Shown here piece after piece: positions 23,238-35,878 of a stretch of 64,000 nucleotides of DNA. Position 1 is the first letter of the stretch. Each line of letters opens with the position of its first letter. A model generated the notes under the pieces. The model ran no database searches, was not told the origin of the DNA, and saw nothing but the letters and a program-made list of their open reading frames with translations. This stretch comes from Agapanthus africanus (Eukaryota; Streptophyta; Magnoliopsida; Asparagales; Amaryllidaceae): contig JASDDO010000006.1 of the NCBI GenBank assembly GCA_030015575.1, forward strand, positions 106,570,045 to 106,634,044. The letters are read 5' to 3'. The translations under genes and the position numbers were made by a program.

Positions 23238-25425
23238 TGTAGGGTTCCTAGGCACTCTTGTGAAGGTTCATAAGGCATCAAACATGCCCGGATTAAATTT
23301 TAGACGTGCCGAACAACCCAAAGCCGGGATCTTTGCTAGATTATTAGGGTTTAACATGTAATAAGATAACTTTTATCTAAGTGTGAGGGATTACAACCTT
23401 TGTAGTCCGCTCCTTCACTTCACAAGCTCCTAGTAGAAGTCCCTTTACCGCGATCCACGATCTCCCGGACTCATGAGAGGCTCCACGACTCGAACGATCC
23501 ATTCTAGCTTGTCGTAATCCAAATCTCCGATGATCTACCTTGAAGTTGCTTCGACTCAAGCTTTCTCACTCAAAAGAGAAGAACACCCTAATCCCAAGGG
23601 CTAGATGAGATGAGGATGAGAGAGTAGTGATTTTGCTTTCTTTTTAAATCATTTTCTCAATTTTATTCATCACTTCAAGAAAAACTAGCAAGGTTTCTTG
23701 AAGAAGGAAGAAGAAGATAATGAAAGATAATGATAATCTCTTTCTTTTGTGATGAATAGAAATATAAACATATGATTGAATTATTAACCATGGTCAAGGA
23801 TGATTGGATAAGAATGTGTAGAGAAACAACTAGAGTTAGGGTTTGGTTAAGTTAATAATGTCATCACAAAATATCTTTACAAATGACAAAAGAAAATTGC
23901 TTCTAGAAGGAACTTGAAGCATCTAAACCTAATCAAACCCTAACCTCAATTAATCATCCTTAAACATGTTTAACAATTAATCATATCATGTCACAATAAT
24001 ATATATCACATATATATTATATATTTGCAACAAAAGAAAATAATACAGTTAACATATATCGCATATATATCAATGTATCATCTACTGAGAAAATGAAATA
24101 ATAAAGTAAGCCAATATTAGTTAATATAATAATATATCATATATATATTATTATATATTAAATCATCGAATCAACACTTGATCCGACGATCCGGCTATAT
24201 CGAATATAACCGGCTAATATATCATGTACTGATTCATCGAATCAACACTTGATCCGATGACCCGATTCATATCCATATATCGCGAGAATATAATACGGTA
24301 TCCCATATCGCATTATTCTCGCTCCTGCGCATATCACATATGTGCCACTACTCTGTTTCGCCTGAGCCAAGAAACCTCTGTGTAGGACTCTAAAGAATCG
24401 TCAATACGCCGGTAGCAGGTGATGATCATATCAAACACCCACAAGCTGCAAGCGGTCAGCTAAACGTAACAGCCACCCAGGTATTGAGCAATCAGAAGAT
24501 CAACAAGCTAGCCTGTGCGTTCTCCTGTGAATCCGATCAGTAACACTCCCGTACAGTCCGGTCTGTTCGTCTGATATGTCGCATATCAAGTGTAGGGGTG
24601 GTATACGTCAGACCCCAGTAACCGATAAGTCGTGTCGATGTATGGCTCATAACGGGTCGAGAAACTACTAGTAACACTTACCAGTAAATCTCTATATCAG
24701 CCCTGGCCAGGGACTTCCAGTTATAGCCAATCGAACACAGCACAACATCAACTCCCTATACCGGGAGAGACGAATCCCCTCCTATCGCTCATTGCCTCCA
24801 TGTGATTCGGGACTGTACCCAAAAGCCACCGTTTTGCATGCCCACTTGGACGTGGTAAGGTGGAAATCAAAGCACAATGGGAATCACACAAGACTCTATG
24901 ACGATCTCGGGTCTTCAGACTACCCTGTACCTGTGTCACCGGAGAACTGCCATCTGACGTGTGGTATATCACCATCTGGGAGTTCTCGGTGAGTCCGTCC
25001 AGTGTACCCAGTCTCTACTGAGCACCCGTACACCATCTCTGATGTCAAACACCGATGGATATGGGATCATCCATCGCCCATCATATGGGTCAAGATGCGT
25101 ATACGCTAGTCTACTCTGGTGTATCGATGCCCTGTCTCGATATACCCTCGACTAGGAACAGTTATAGGATGTACTCATCGACTACCGCGGCCCCACTAGT
25201 ATGATCTCATCATAGTCCCAGTAGTCGAGTACAAGTCCTAAGGGCTTTATCAACATGTGAGAGTAAAACAGTAAACCAGTACAAGTCGACATGTTAAGAT
25301 AAAGTGAAACCAAATAGCATACTATCATGACGAGCAAGAAAGTCTTCTCTATATATAACCAAGCATCCATTATAATATACATCAAATGTACAACAATGGC
25401 CACTAGGGCATATACATAACTAACA
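23238..25425 (-). repeat. A2 5' LTR (2188 bp)
   Basis: It matches 15103-17292 with few differences, including a 2-bp length change near 23858. The palindrome CCCTGGCCAGGG is at 24701-24712. It ends next to the second ATGAT. Confidence 0.93.
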
Positions 25426-25430
25426 ATGAT

Positions 25431-27044
25431 GTCACAATTGTATATTATTTACTTATCCGCATTAGGATAGACCCAAGGCGGGGAGCACAAGTAACTGGGT
25501 TCTAGGGTCCAGTGGGAGACCATCTCGAGGAGTCGAGTCCGGGTCTCCTAACTCTAGAATTGGTAGGGTTTCTTGCCGCTCTCGTAGGGGTCTAGGGTGT
25601 GGGATTGGCTATTCATCACGACCGTGGAATTCGTGTTTTATACAGGCTCAAAATAAAACACGGACGTCCAGTATATCCAATATTTCATATGATATTTTCT
25701 GCTGCGTTATATGTGATGTGATCATGTGATTTGTTCAGATAGATATTGTATATAGTATATATGATATATTATATAAACGTTGCTTATGTTTTACACCCGC
25801 GCTAGCCCTGCCCCGCTCTGCCGTTAGTTACCTAACCTAACGGTGCAGACGGGACATCGAGGCGAATGCGGATGGCATAAGCGTACGTTGTATTTATCTG
25901 TGATGTTTAGGTGGACTTAAATGATGGGACATTCATTAATGAGATTAATGAAAGAAAATAAACCTAAAAGATGTTGTGGAATCGAATTTCAAAAATCAGG
26001 CAGCTCTAGTTGTTGCTTTGCATAGCGGTGTTCCTTGTAGAACATCCAGCACCTTATTCGATAAGGAAAGAGCCGACGATCCCTTCACCGGGAGTGACCT
26101 CTTTAGCAATAAGTAGCAGATGCTACAACCTTCGGTTTGTCTTTTGACTGCTTTTCTAGTTCTTGCTTTGCATAGCGGTATTGTGAATATCCTGCACCTC
26201 ATTCGACGAGGAAAGAGCCGAGATCCCTTCACCGGGAGTGACCGCTTTAGAGAAACTAGCAAAAGCCTCAAAAACACTCCATTTAAAAACCATTTGATTC
26301 TGCAGCGAGATCAAGTTCAAAGCGTTAAAGGTTTTATTAAAAACCATCCGCAACCCTCCGTCATTTTAGGAAGTAGAGTACTTAGTATTCGTGCTGTGTT
26401 TGTTGACCATAGTCAAGGCACAGTGTACGGTAGCTAAGTGATGTCATCCTACACCGCATATGATGTGATTAGTTAGGACAGTCATGTGGCTTTGTTGACC
26501 TTAGCCAAGGGTCATGTGGGTGGGTCTAATTAATCACGAAATGACGGGTAGAACTTGACTAGTGCTTATGATTTGTTGACCTTAGCCAAGGTCATAGGTG
26601 CTAGGGGTAAAAACCATTATCGAGAGTTTCAAGTGTTGAAATTTGCAATGAGATTGCATACCTTCTATATGATAGTTGGATCCTGATACCCACTGCGAGT
26701 AATTGTTACTCCTGGGAGAGTTTTGCACTTTACAATTAGCCGATCAAGTAGGTGTCTAGAAAGGTGTCAACGGGGTTACGCCCCTGGGAAAACGAGGTTT
26801 ACTTTAATTAGGTTCGTGCGAAAGCACAGGGAACCTCCCTCAAAGTACCGGCACTGGCCTGGCTGAAAGATTGGCGAACTTGTAGAGTGTAATTAATCCC
26901 GGCTAGTCTTTCCTTTTAGGGTTTGAAGGAAGATTTGATAAAAACAGTGGGAGCCATCCTGATTAGATAAAATATATAACCAATCTAATCTTGCAAGAGC
27001 GCACGCAGAGTGTTTTCTTCTCTCTCTCTCTCCAGGTAGCGACC
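25431..27044 (+). other. A1 leader, third part
   Basis: It resumes exactly where the leader broke at 15102. It contains the duplicated block of about 100 bp (near 26008-26110 and 26156-26255) and three short inverted repeats (26403-26416, about 26495-26508, 26576-26589). A pyrimidine tract ending TCTCTCCAG follows just before the ORF start. No gene is seen. Confidence 0.75.
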
Positions 27045-29831
27045 ATGTCACGTCTTAATCAGGATAATAATATGGATGAATTAACCGAACCCGCTTGTTA
27101 TACTGAGCTTGGGAACGTTGGTCCCGCTCCAACTTATAATTGTTATAAGACCGAGTAGGAAATAGGGGAATACCAGGATTTCCATGCCGCCCAAACGAAG
27201 AAAGTGCATGAGATGCATCTTCTTCGGGTGCGTTCATTACAAAGAACTGTTTCTCTGTATCCTCTACGTCCTGGGTATGAGATACAGGATCAGGATCCCG
27301 CATATGTAATATGTTACATGGGCTAAAGAAAGGTAGAGAACTGAGAACGGGTGAAAAGTTTCATGAGACAGAAAACGGTGCAAGTGTTGCAGCCAAGTCT
27401 GTTGGTCACTATCACCCTGTATTACCAGAATACATTAATTCTGATCGAATGTTATTAGATACCGAACCTAATATACAAAATCATATCAGTCTCTTTATTA
27501 GTAAAGAAAGGATATAATTTTGTATTGTTGGATAATATTTTGAACATTTCCTATATCAAGAGTTGATCGGTTCAGGCACGTTATCTAAAAGCATTGACAT
27601 TCTAAATCAAACTACAATTCTTAGTATACAGAACACACACGAGAAGAAGAGTTCAGAAATGAACGAATTCTTCTTAAGGCATTGTAGACTAGGTCGTATC
27701 AATGCGACCCGACTAGCTAAAGTTACATTTAGATACATATTTAAATCAGTTTGAATTTACATCTTGTGAAACTTGCCCGTCATGTCACAAAGATAAGATG
27801 ACCATAGCTCTATTTACTCGAAACAGAGAAAGAGTTAGTGAACTTTTGGGACTGATACATAGTGATGTATAAAGGTCCCCAGTCTACATATGCCAGGACT
27901 GGTTCTTTGTACTTCCTTACATTCATTGATGATCTCTCAAGATTCGGACACATGTTCCTGTTGAAACACATGTCTGAAGCTTTTAAGAAATTCAAAGAAC
28001 ATAAGTAAGAAGTAGAGAACCAATATAGGTATAAGTATTATGTCCTATGATGAGATCAGGGAGGAGAATACTTGTGCATGGAATTCTTAGACTATTCTAA
28101 AGGAGAATGAGATTCTCTCTCAGTGTTACTCCTCTGTATACACCACAGCACAACGGTGTATCGGGGCAGAGCAATCACACCCTATATGATATGGTGCGCT
28201 CTATGATGAGTACTACTGAGTTACCTATTTCCTTTTGGGGGTTATGCACTTGAGAAGCTGCATACCTATTGAATTAGGTTCGAATCATATCCCTGCCTAC
28301 CACTCCATATGAGATATGGTATGGGAAGAGCCTATCTCTTAAGTAAGTTAAGATTTGGGGTTGTCCGGCCTATGTCAAAAGAAAAATCCGGACAAGATCG
28401 AGGCAAGGTCAGTTTTGTAGAACTGGAAGGAGTTCCAGCTATACAAACTACAGATGATGATTTGACATAACCAAAGAATTCTATAGTCCCCGACGAACCT
28501 CAGCCTCTCCGTCGATCTGGTAGGGTTCCTCATCCACCTGAGAGATACTTCGGTTTCTCGATGACAGTGGGAGCAAGGATTGCATCATAAGATGATGACC
28601 CAACTAGTTTCGAGCAGGCCATCAAGAGTGGGGACTCTGTAAGAATGGCTGGATGCTTAGCGATCTGAGATGGAATCCATATACACCAACAAAGTATGGA
28701 CTTTGGATGCTGGATCTGAAGGGTTAAATCCCCATCAGGAGCAAGTATATCTTGAGAAGATTACTTGGTGTAGATGGAAAAGTTGAGACTTTCAAAGCTA
28801 GACTTGTTAAAGGTTTTCGTCATCGACCAGGCGTGGATAATGATGAAACCTTTTCCAGTGGATGTGCTTAAGTCCATCCGGATCCTACTTGCCATTGCTA
28901 CATACCATGACCGCGATATCTGGTGGTTGGGTGTCATGACTGCTTTTCTAAATATTGATTTAGAAGAGAACGTCTATAAGAACACGGCCAGAGGGCTTCG
29001 TAAACAGTGGGAGCAGCGGAAACGTGTGCAAGATGCTTTACGAAATAAAGCAGGCATCGTGGAGTTGGAACATCTGTTTTGATGTGGTAGTCAAAGAGTT
29101 TGACTTCATCAAAATGGTAGATGAACCTTGTATATACAAAAAGGTAGTAGAGAGTAGGGTGGTGATCCTCGTAGAGTACGTGGATAACATACTCTTGATA
29201 GGGAAAGAGTTTCCTATGCTACGCTCGGTCAATCTCCTCTTATCACATGGATTCTCCATATAGGATCAAAGTGATACCTCCTAAATCCTGGGTTTTGGAT
29301 CTATGAGATAGATCTAATTGGATGTTAGGATTCTCGCTAGTTGTAGTAAGATGGTATCAATGGATCCTGGGGAGAATCACTGGAAAGGTTCCAGGGTGAT
29401 AAGGACGACTGAATGTCAGTCACGGGCATTGTCTTTACCCTCAGTGGAGGGATGGTATGTTGGAAGAGTTCCAAGAGAGATACCGGGGCAAACTAGACGA
29501 TAAAGGCCGGTGACATCGTTATCAAAGATACTACCAAAGAGGCAGTTTGGGTGAATATTGGTTCATGAGATGAACTAGGTTCCTACCATTGTGTGACAAT
29601 GGAAGTGTGGCTTTGGCCCAGGAACCCCAGTCCCATCAGTGACCCGGACATATTCTGATGCAGCATCACCTGATCATGGAGATAGTTGATCTCCAGGGTG
29701 ATCGAGGTTAGGAGAGTAGACACAGAGGACAACACGGCGGATCCACTCACAAAGGCCTTTTCCCAGAGAGAGACTTTTATGGGATGGTTGAGTATGTGAT
29801 ACTGCAACCACTGCTACAGATGGCCCTAGTG
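27045..29831 (+). pseudogene. A1 Pol remnant, heavily decayed, gag-less
   Basis: The start ATG and the short N-terminal leader peptide of the A group are recognisable (related to A3 at 48633), but TAG, frameshifts and deletions follow. Recognisable pieces are the protease flank (27311-27517), the pre-integrase region with [12 protein letters not shown] (27563-27754), integrase traces (about 27840-28200), reverse transcriptase (28774-29263) and the RNase H end (about 29580-29760). Much of the region between reverse transcriptase and RNase H is deleted. No zinc knuckle or Gag domain precedes the protease. It cannot encode a working protein. Its decay is far greater than the 2-3 percent LTR difference would predict. 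Confidence 0.9.
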
Positions 29832-29843
29832 CAAGTGGGAGAT

Positions 29844-32053
29844 TGTTAGTTATATGTATGCCCTAGAGGCCATTGCTGTATATGGGATGTATATTGTAGT
29901 GGATGCTGGGACATATATAGGTAGGACTTTCTTGCTCGACATGATAGTTCGCTATCTGGTTGCTCTTTATCTTAACATATATACTTACAGTCTCTCTATT
30001 ACATGTTGATAAAGCCCTTAGGATGTGTGCTCGACTTCCAGGACTATGATGTAGATCATACTAGTGGGGCCTGGGTAGTCCATGAGTACATCCTTCAATA
30101 TTCCTAGTCGTGGGAATATCGAGACGGGGCATCGATATTCCACAGTAGACTAGCGTATATCTTCTCGACCCATGTGATGGGCGATGGATGATCCCATATC
30201 CATTGGTGTTTGACATCAGAGATGGTATGCGGGTGCTCAGTGGAGACTGGGTACACTGAACGGACTCGCCGAGAACTCCCAGATGGTATTATACCTCACG
30301 TCAGATGGCAGTTCTCTGGTGACACTGGTACAGCTTAGTCTGTTGACCCGAGATCGTCATAGAGTCTTGTGTGTCTCCCACTGTGCTTTGATTTCCACCC
30401 TACCACGGCACTACTGAGTCGTGCAAACAGGTGGTTTTTGGGTACAGTCCCGATTCACATGGAGGCAATGAGCGATAGGAGGGGATTCGTCTCTCCCGGT
30501 ATTGGGGGTTAATGTTGCGCTATGCTCGACTGGCCATAACTAGAAATCCCTGGCCAGGGTTGCACTGATTTACTGAAAAGTGTTATCAGTAGTTTCATGC
30601 TTGTTATGGACCTTACATCGGCGTGACTTATCAAGCTACTAGGGTCTGACGTTTACCACCCCTAGGCGAGATATGTGACATATCAGACGAACAGACTGGA
30701 CTGTGCGGTAAGTGTTACTGATTGGATTCACATGAGTGTGAGCAGGCTTGCTCGTTGATCTTCTGATCGCTCAATACCTGGGTGGCCGTTACGTTTAGCA
30801 GACCGCTTGCGTCTTGTGGGTGATTGATATGATCACCACCTACTGCCGGCGTATTGACGAGTCTTTAGAGTCCTACACAGGGGTTTCATGGCTCAAGCGA
30901 AACGAAATAGGAGCGCATATGAGATATGTGCGGGACCGAGAATAATACCAGTATGTGATACTGTATTCTATTCTCGCGATATGTATCATCGGGCGGTTAT
31001 ATGAGATATAGCCGGGTTACCGAATCAAATGTTGATTCGATATATTGATACACTTGATGCTAGTCGGTTATATGCAATATGACCAGATCGTTAAATCAAG
31101 TGTTGATTTAATGATTTAATGTATAATTATATATTTGATATATTACTTTACATTAACTAGTATTGGTTCACTTAAGATTGTCTTTCTCACTTGATGTGCA
31201 CAAGTTGTATATGTGATATATTTTTGTGCACTAGTTTGTATCATGTTTGATGATACATGCAAACTTGGGTGTGTGTATGACTTACACCATGTTTAGGTTA
31301 ATGGTTAGGGTTTTATTTATTTATTTATTTTGGTAAAACTAAATGGTGGCTTTTCTTGTTTTGGCTTGAAGCTTCATGAAGCTTCTTAGCATCTTTAAAA
31401 AAGTCTAACCATTTTGTTTTGTTCATTGACCTAACCATCAACCTAAACTCTAGTTTAGTCTCTACAATGGTTTACTCACCCATGGTTGCAACATGATAGA
31501 CTTCACTTGATTATTCATTTTCCATTATTCATTTTTTTATTCATATTCTTTTCTTTCTTCTTCTTCTTCTTCAAGAAGAAGAAAGCTTGCTTGAAATTTC
31601 TAAGTGAAGATCAAGAGTGAGAAATCAAAATCTAAAGTGAACCCACTTCCTATTTCTTCATCCTCTACCACTTGCCATGTTGTATAGGGTGTTCTCTTCA
31701 CAAAGTTCTTGACCAAATGAAGGAATAGCTTGAGTTTGAGTCTCCCCGACGTAGATCATCTTCGACCTCGAAGTCAACGACCTAGCCCGCTCTTTTCTCC
31801 GATGAAACCAATGCTAGGGTCCGGGATTCCGATGATCGCAGCGAAGGGACGTCAACACGGAGCTTTAGAAGTGAAGGACCGGATCTAAAAAGGTTTTAAT
31901 TCCTTTCACTTTCTAGTAAAGTAGTTTGCTTGTATGTTTTTCGCCTTACCTCTAGTAAACGATCTAGATTAGGGTTTCTCGGCACATCCAATTTTTGATT
32001 TTGGCATGGTTGATGCCTTGTGGAACCTCATGAGTGTGCCTAGGAACCCTACA
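29844..32053 (+). repeat. A1 3' LTR (2210 bp)
   Basis: It begins TGTTAG after the purine-rich GTGGGAGAT and ends CCTACA. It closely matches 455-2662. It has an intact CCCTGGCCAGGG at 30548-30559, whereas the 5' LTR has one changed base there. Confidence 0.93.
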
Positions 32054-33191
32054 GCCGCTTGCGGCTTGGGGGTGCTTGATATGATCATCACCCACTGCCG
32101 GCGTATTGACGAGTCTCAGAGTCCCACAAAGGAGTTACCTAGTCCAGGCGAAACGTTGTGGTGCGCATATGCAATATGTGCATGGACCCGGTTAAAATGC
32201 GCGTATGAGATACCGTATATTAATCGGGGGGATTTCTTTCGGTCAGGTCGTATGTGATATGACCGGGTTGATAAAATCAAGTGTTGATTTACCATTTAAC
32301 CATTAGTTTCTCACTACAAATCCTTTTCTTGTCTTTATGCATGCATGTATGCACTCATTCTCATTCATTCTCATTCATGAACATAGGATGTGCATGCACA
32401 TATACATGCATACATAAAGGTTATCATGGTTGTATATATAGAAGATGGTGGCAATATAAGACTCACACCTTATAATTATATATATGGATATATATTGTAT
32501 TTGTTTTTAAAACAAAAGAAAAGAAAAAGATTAATACATGATTATCTTCTACACTCTTCTTTGAACTAACCATGTTCACCTACTTTTTAACCATGTGTTA
32601 ATCTTCCTTTTGTGTTTTAACTCAAGTGCAATTATATCCATATAATGTAACTATGGTTTGAGATGAAGAGTAGAAAATATATATACTTATATTTTCTATT
32701 TTTCACAACACATTATCATTCTCTTGTTTTACCAAAAGCCATCATCTTCTTCCTCCTTGCTCTTTTGCTCTCTAGATTTCTCAAGTGAGCAAAACACTTA
32801 CCAAGTTAGGATTTTGAAGTGAGAAAACCAACCACAACACCATTCTACACTAGTCTTGCCCACTTGTGAAGAGTGTTAGCTTCCATTTTCGTCTCTTGAT
32901 CTTGTGAAGTTACAAGTTTGGACAAAGAGGACTCCGGGTGGATCATCGTGGACCTAGAGGTTCTCAAGCGGACATTTTCCAACCCCCAAGTAGCCGAGGA
33001 GTCTAGCGTAGGGAGCTACAAAGGTTGTACTCTCAAAACCCTAGCTTTATCTACTTGTGATGATGTGTTTGTTTAGAAACCCTAAAATTCTAGTGATGAT
33101 TCTTTGCATGTTCACTTAGCACCTTAAAAAATTTAATTTTGAGACATGTGATGCTTGCAAACCCTTCATGAGGTGCTAGGTAAACCTAACA
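32054..33191 (+). repeat. C-type Copia LTR, right part
   Basis: Continuation of the LTR at 1-454. It starts in the conserved block CCGCTTGCGG and carries a CTACAAAGGTTGTA block near 33016-33029. It ends CCTAACA at 33191. Most of it does not match the A or B LTRs, so it is a third Copia LTR family. No gene is seen. Confidence 0.75.
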
Positions 33192-33526
33192 TTGGTTTGG
33201 GGCAGTCGTTCTACCTTGTTGGCCAAAGTCAAGGGTATGTGCGGGTGGGCTCAAATTAACCTGGAGAATGACGGGTAGAACTTGACATGTGACTTATGAT
33301 ATTTTGGCCAAGGTCAAGGTCATAAGAGCATGGGGCAAAAATCCACATCGGGAGTTTCAAAAGAACTGAAACTTGCTAGTGCTGCATACCATTTGGAGTG
33401 TGATGATTCTGGTAGGATTCCTTCAGTTTTGTCACGCAATGATATTTGGATCCCGATCCTACTGTGAGTATATGCTACTCCTCCGGAACTTTCTCACTTA
33501 ACGATCAATGCTATAAACCAAGCAGG
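33192..33526 (+). other. C/B2 leader fragment, B type
   Basis: Right after the C-type LTR the sequence aligns with the B1 leader at about 37323-37660, roughly 90 percent by eye. The PBS and about 1.4 kb of leader are missing. The break is at TTGGT, which is also how a PBS would begin. It contains two inverted-repeat motifs (33219-33232, 33304-33317). The leader goes on at 58334 after G2. Confidence 0.8.
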
Positions 33527-33652
33527 TGTCACGACCCGAAAGTACGGAACATGACCGGCACTTAGGCTACGAACGTCTCAAGGCGTGCGTGCTCTAAGTA
33601 AGCCGAGCCCAGAAATCCAAACCAAGAAAAGTAGTGGAGTAAAGGAAAAACC
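33527..33652 (-). repeat. G2 LTR, terminal 126 bp
   Basis: TGTCACGACCC on the + strand is the inverted end of a gypsy LTR. It ends in AAACC (33648-33652), the first copy of the A3 target duplication. Confidence 0.88.
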
Positions 33653-33831
33653 TGTTAGTTATGTATATGCCCTAGAGGCCATTGTTGTACATATGATGTA
33701 TATTATGATGGATGTTTAGATATATACAGAGAGGACTTTCTTGCTCGTCATGATAGTATGCTATTTGGTTTCACTTTATCTTAACATGTTGACATGTATT
33801 GGTTTACTGCTTTACTCTCACATGTTGATAA
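33653..33831 (+). repeat. A3 5' LTR, first 179 bp
   Basis: It begins TGTTAGTTATG and ends in GATAA (33827-33831), the first copy of the B1 target duplication. It matches the start of the 3' LTR at 51917 with about four differences. Confidence 0.93.
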
Positions 33832-35865
33832 TGTTAGTGTATATGCCCTAGAGGCCATTACTGTATCATACTAGTTTGTATATTACTTAATGGATGCTTG
33901 GGATATTCACCTTGTATATACAATCTTGCTCAAAATAGTAGTATGCTACTTGGTTTGTCTCTACTTCAATGTGTACTTGTGTTTATTTTACTATATCACT
34001 TATACGCATTAGTGGAGCCCTTAGGATCTTTGCTTGATTACCAGCGTTGTGATGGCAGTCACACTAGTGGGGGCTGGGTAATCTATAAGCACATCCTTAT
34101 ACAGGTCCCTAGTCGCAGGACTATCGAGACAGGGCATCGATACTCCGGAGTAGACTAGCGTATGCGCTTCTCATCCCAGTGTGGGAGATGGTCTGTCCCA
34201 CAGCCATCAGTACGTCGTACTGGAGATAGTATACGGGTGCTCGTTGGGTTACGAGTACACTGGACAGGACTCGTCGGGAACTGACAGGTTGGTATTATAC
34301 CTATCGTCAGTCATCAGTTCCCAGGTGACATGAGTACAGCTTAGTCCGCTGACTTGACACTGCCACTTCGCCTCGAGTGTGTTCCCACTGCACTTTGATC
34401 ACTACCCTACCACGGCTCAAAGGAGTCGTGTAAACAGGTGGTGGTTGGGTGCAGTCCCGAAGCACTTGGAGGCAGTGACGGTTAGACAGGATTCGTCTCT
34501 CCCGGTATTGGGGGTTGACATCGCGCTGTGTCTAGGAGAGCCATTACACGAGTAGTCCCTGGCCAGGGCAAACGAGATATACTGGTAGGTTTCCAGTGTT
34601 ATCTCAGGGTGTTTTGGGCTTCGCTCCGGCACGACTTGTACCGCTATTTGGGGACTGACGTTTACCGCCCCCTAGGCCCACCATGCGATGTATCAGACGA
34701 ACAGACCGGACTGTACGGAGACTGTCACATTCAGACTCAGTAGGAGTACCGATGGGGTTTCACCTCGTCAGCCTTCTTGTCGACATCTACCTGGGGACCG
34801 TTACGCACAGCTAGTGCCGCTTGCGGTCTGTGGTTAAACCCACTGCCAGCGTAGTGTCGAGTCTTTAGAGTCCCACACAGAGGGTATTCGCCTATGGGCA
34901 AAACAGAGTAGAGGTCGCATGGTTTTGCGACAGGGTTCGTTCTCATCCGCGCACTTGTGCACATTTGGAGTCCGGACAGATATTACCAGCGGGCTCTGGT
35001 TTGAGCCGGATACTGGTATAGTATTTGGGGTTGCTTTTATCTCTCAGTATTCATGTTCCTCGGAACAAGGATGCAGGTGCGTATGCACAGTTGACAGTCG
35101 TCTTTTTCCAAACCCTAATGGATTTGTATTATATCATTTAATAATATATAATAAAATGAAATTGTGTCATGGTTAGTTTTTGTTGACTTGTTGACCATGG
35201 TTGACTTGTTGACCATGGTTGAACATTTGACCACCATCATTACAAATGCAAGATACTTTTTCATTCTTGCTTTTTCATTTAATGTTTGTAATGATATTAG
35301 TCATTCCTAAACTTTCCATCAAACCTTTTTCATTTTGATTATTATTGTTATTTGATAATTCATTTTCTTTTTGCATTATGGTTGCAAGAAAGAAAATGAG
35401 AGCTCATTCTATCATATTCACTCTCTCTCTTCATTTCATCTTCTTCTTCCTCTAGCCAAGAGAAACCTTCTCATGTGTTGAGAATCCTTCTCTTGAAAAA
35501 CAAAAGCAACCCTTAGACACTCTCTACTCACTCTAGGATCAAGGGTTTAGCAAGCCGGCGATTCTAGTTCACTCCAAGTTCGAGAAAGAGCCCAAAGGTC
35601 GAGCCTTCGAGGTGGATCCATCTTCGACGGAAGAAGGCGACAAAGGAGAACCATCAACCTCTACAAAGTTTGAAGACGAAGGAGTTCAAGTTTAGGTATA
35701 ATCATCTTTATCCGAGTAGCTAAATCTCTTTAGCTAGTTTGCTAGTTTTAATTTAGACAACGATCCCGACCTTGCTTAGTCCATGTTGCCTCTTGCGATA
35801 AAAATTTGTTTTTTATACCGTTTCCGCCTCCCCGTAAGAACCGAGGGTCGCAATATGGACTTACA
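33832..35865 (+). repeat. B1 5' LTR (2034 bp)
   Basis: It begins TGTTAGTGTATATGCC and ends GGACTTACA. It carries CCCTGGCCAGGG (34557-34568), an AT-rich TATA-like stretch (35127-35160) followed by a W-box cluster (35183-35232), and AG/GTATAA near 35696, which could be a splice donor. Confidence 0.95.
35183..35232 (+). promoter_or_regulatory. W-box cluster in B1 5' LTR
   Basis: Five TTGAC[CT] motifs lie in 50 bp, at 35183, 35191, 35201, 35209 and 35227. Four of them come from two perfect tandem copies of TTGACTTGTTGACCATGG (35183-35200 and 35201-35218). TTGAC[CT] is the W-box bound by plant WRKY transcription factors, which suggests stress-responsive transcription. Function is inferred from the motif only. 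The same cluster is at 43271-43320. Confidence 0.55.
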
Positions 35866-35866
35866 G

Positions 35867-35878
35867 TGGTATCAGAGC
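35867..35878 (+). other. B1 primer-binding site
   Basis: TGGTATCAGAGC lies one base after the 5' LTR and is identical to the A-group and G1 sites. Confidence 0.96.

Larger units (their letters stand above)
15103..25425 (-). mobile_element. Copia element A2 (gag-less A group), reverse strand
   Basis: A complete Copia element inserted in the A1 leader, with target duplication ATGAT at 15098-15102 and 25426-25430. In its own orientation it has a 5' LTR at 23238-25425, PBS at 23225-23236, leader, a pol frame at 20576-17307 and a 3' LTR at 15103-17292. It is closely related to A3. Its two LTRs differ by about 1 percent by eye, fewer than the A1 pair, as nesting requires. Confidence 0.95.
455..32053 (+). 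mobile_element. Copia element A1, interrupted by G1 and A2
   Basis: A full-length Ty1/copia retrotransposon of the gag-less A group. It has a 5' LTR at 455-2662, PBS at 2664-2675, an internal region in three pieces (2663-3666, 14591-15102, 25431-29843) and a 3' LTR at 29844-32053. The interior pieces join correctly when compared with the same region of A3. It inserted in the C-type LTR. The flanks ACCAT (450-454) and GCCGC (32054-32058) are probably decayed copies of one target duplication, since related LTRs read ACCGC at this site. The LTRs differ by roughly 2-3 percent by eye, which agrees with it being older than the elements nested in it. Its pol is heavily decayed. Confidence 0.9.

Noticed and set aside
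34417..35176. Group of 70-85 codon ORFs repeated at 42505-43264
   Set aside because: They are overlapping frames on both strands of the B1 LTRs and are identical only because the LTRs are.
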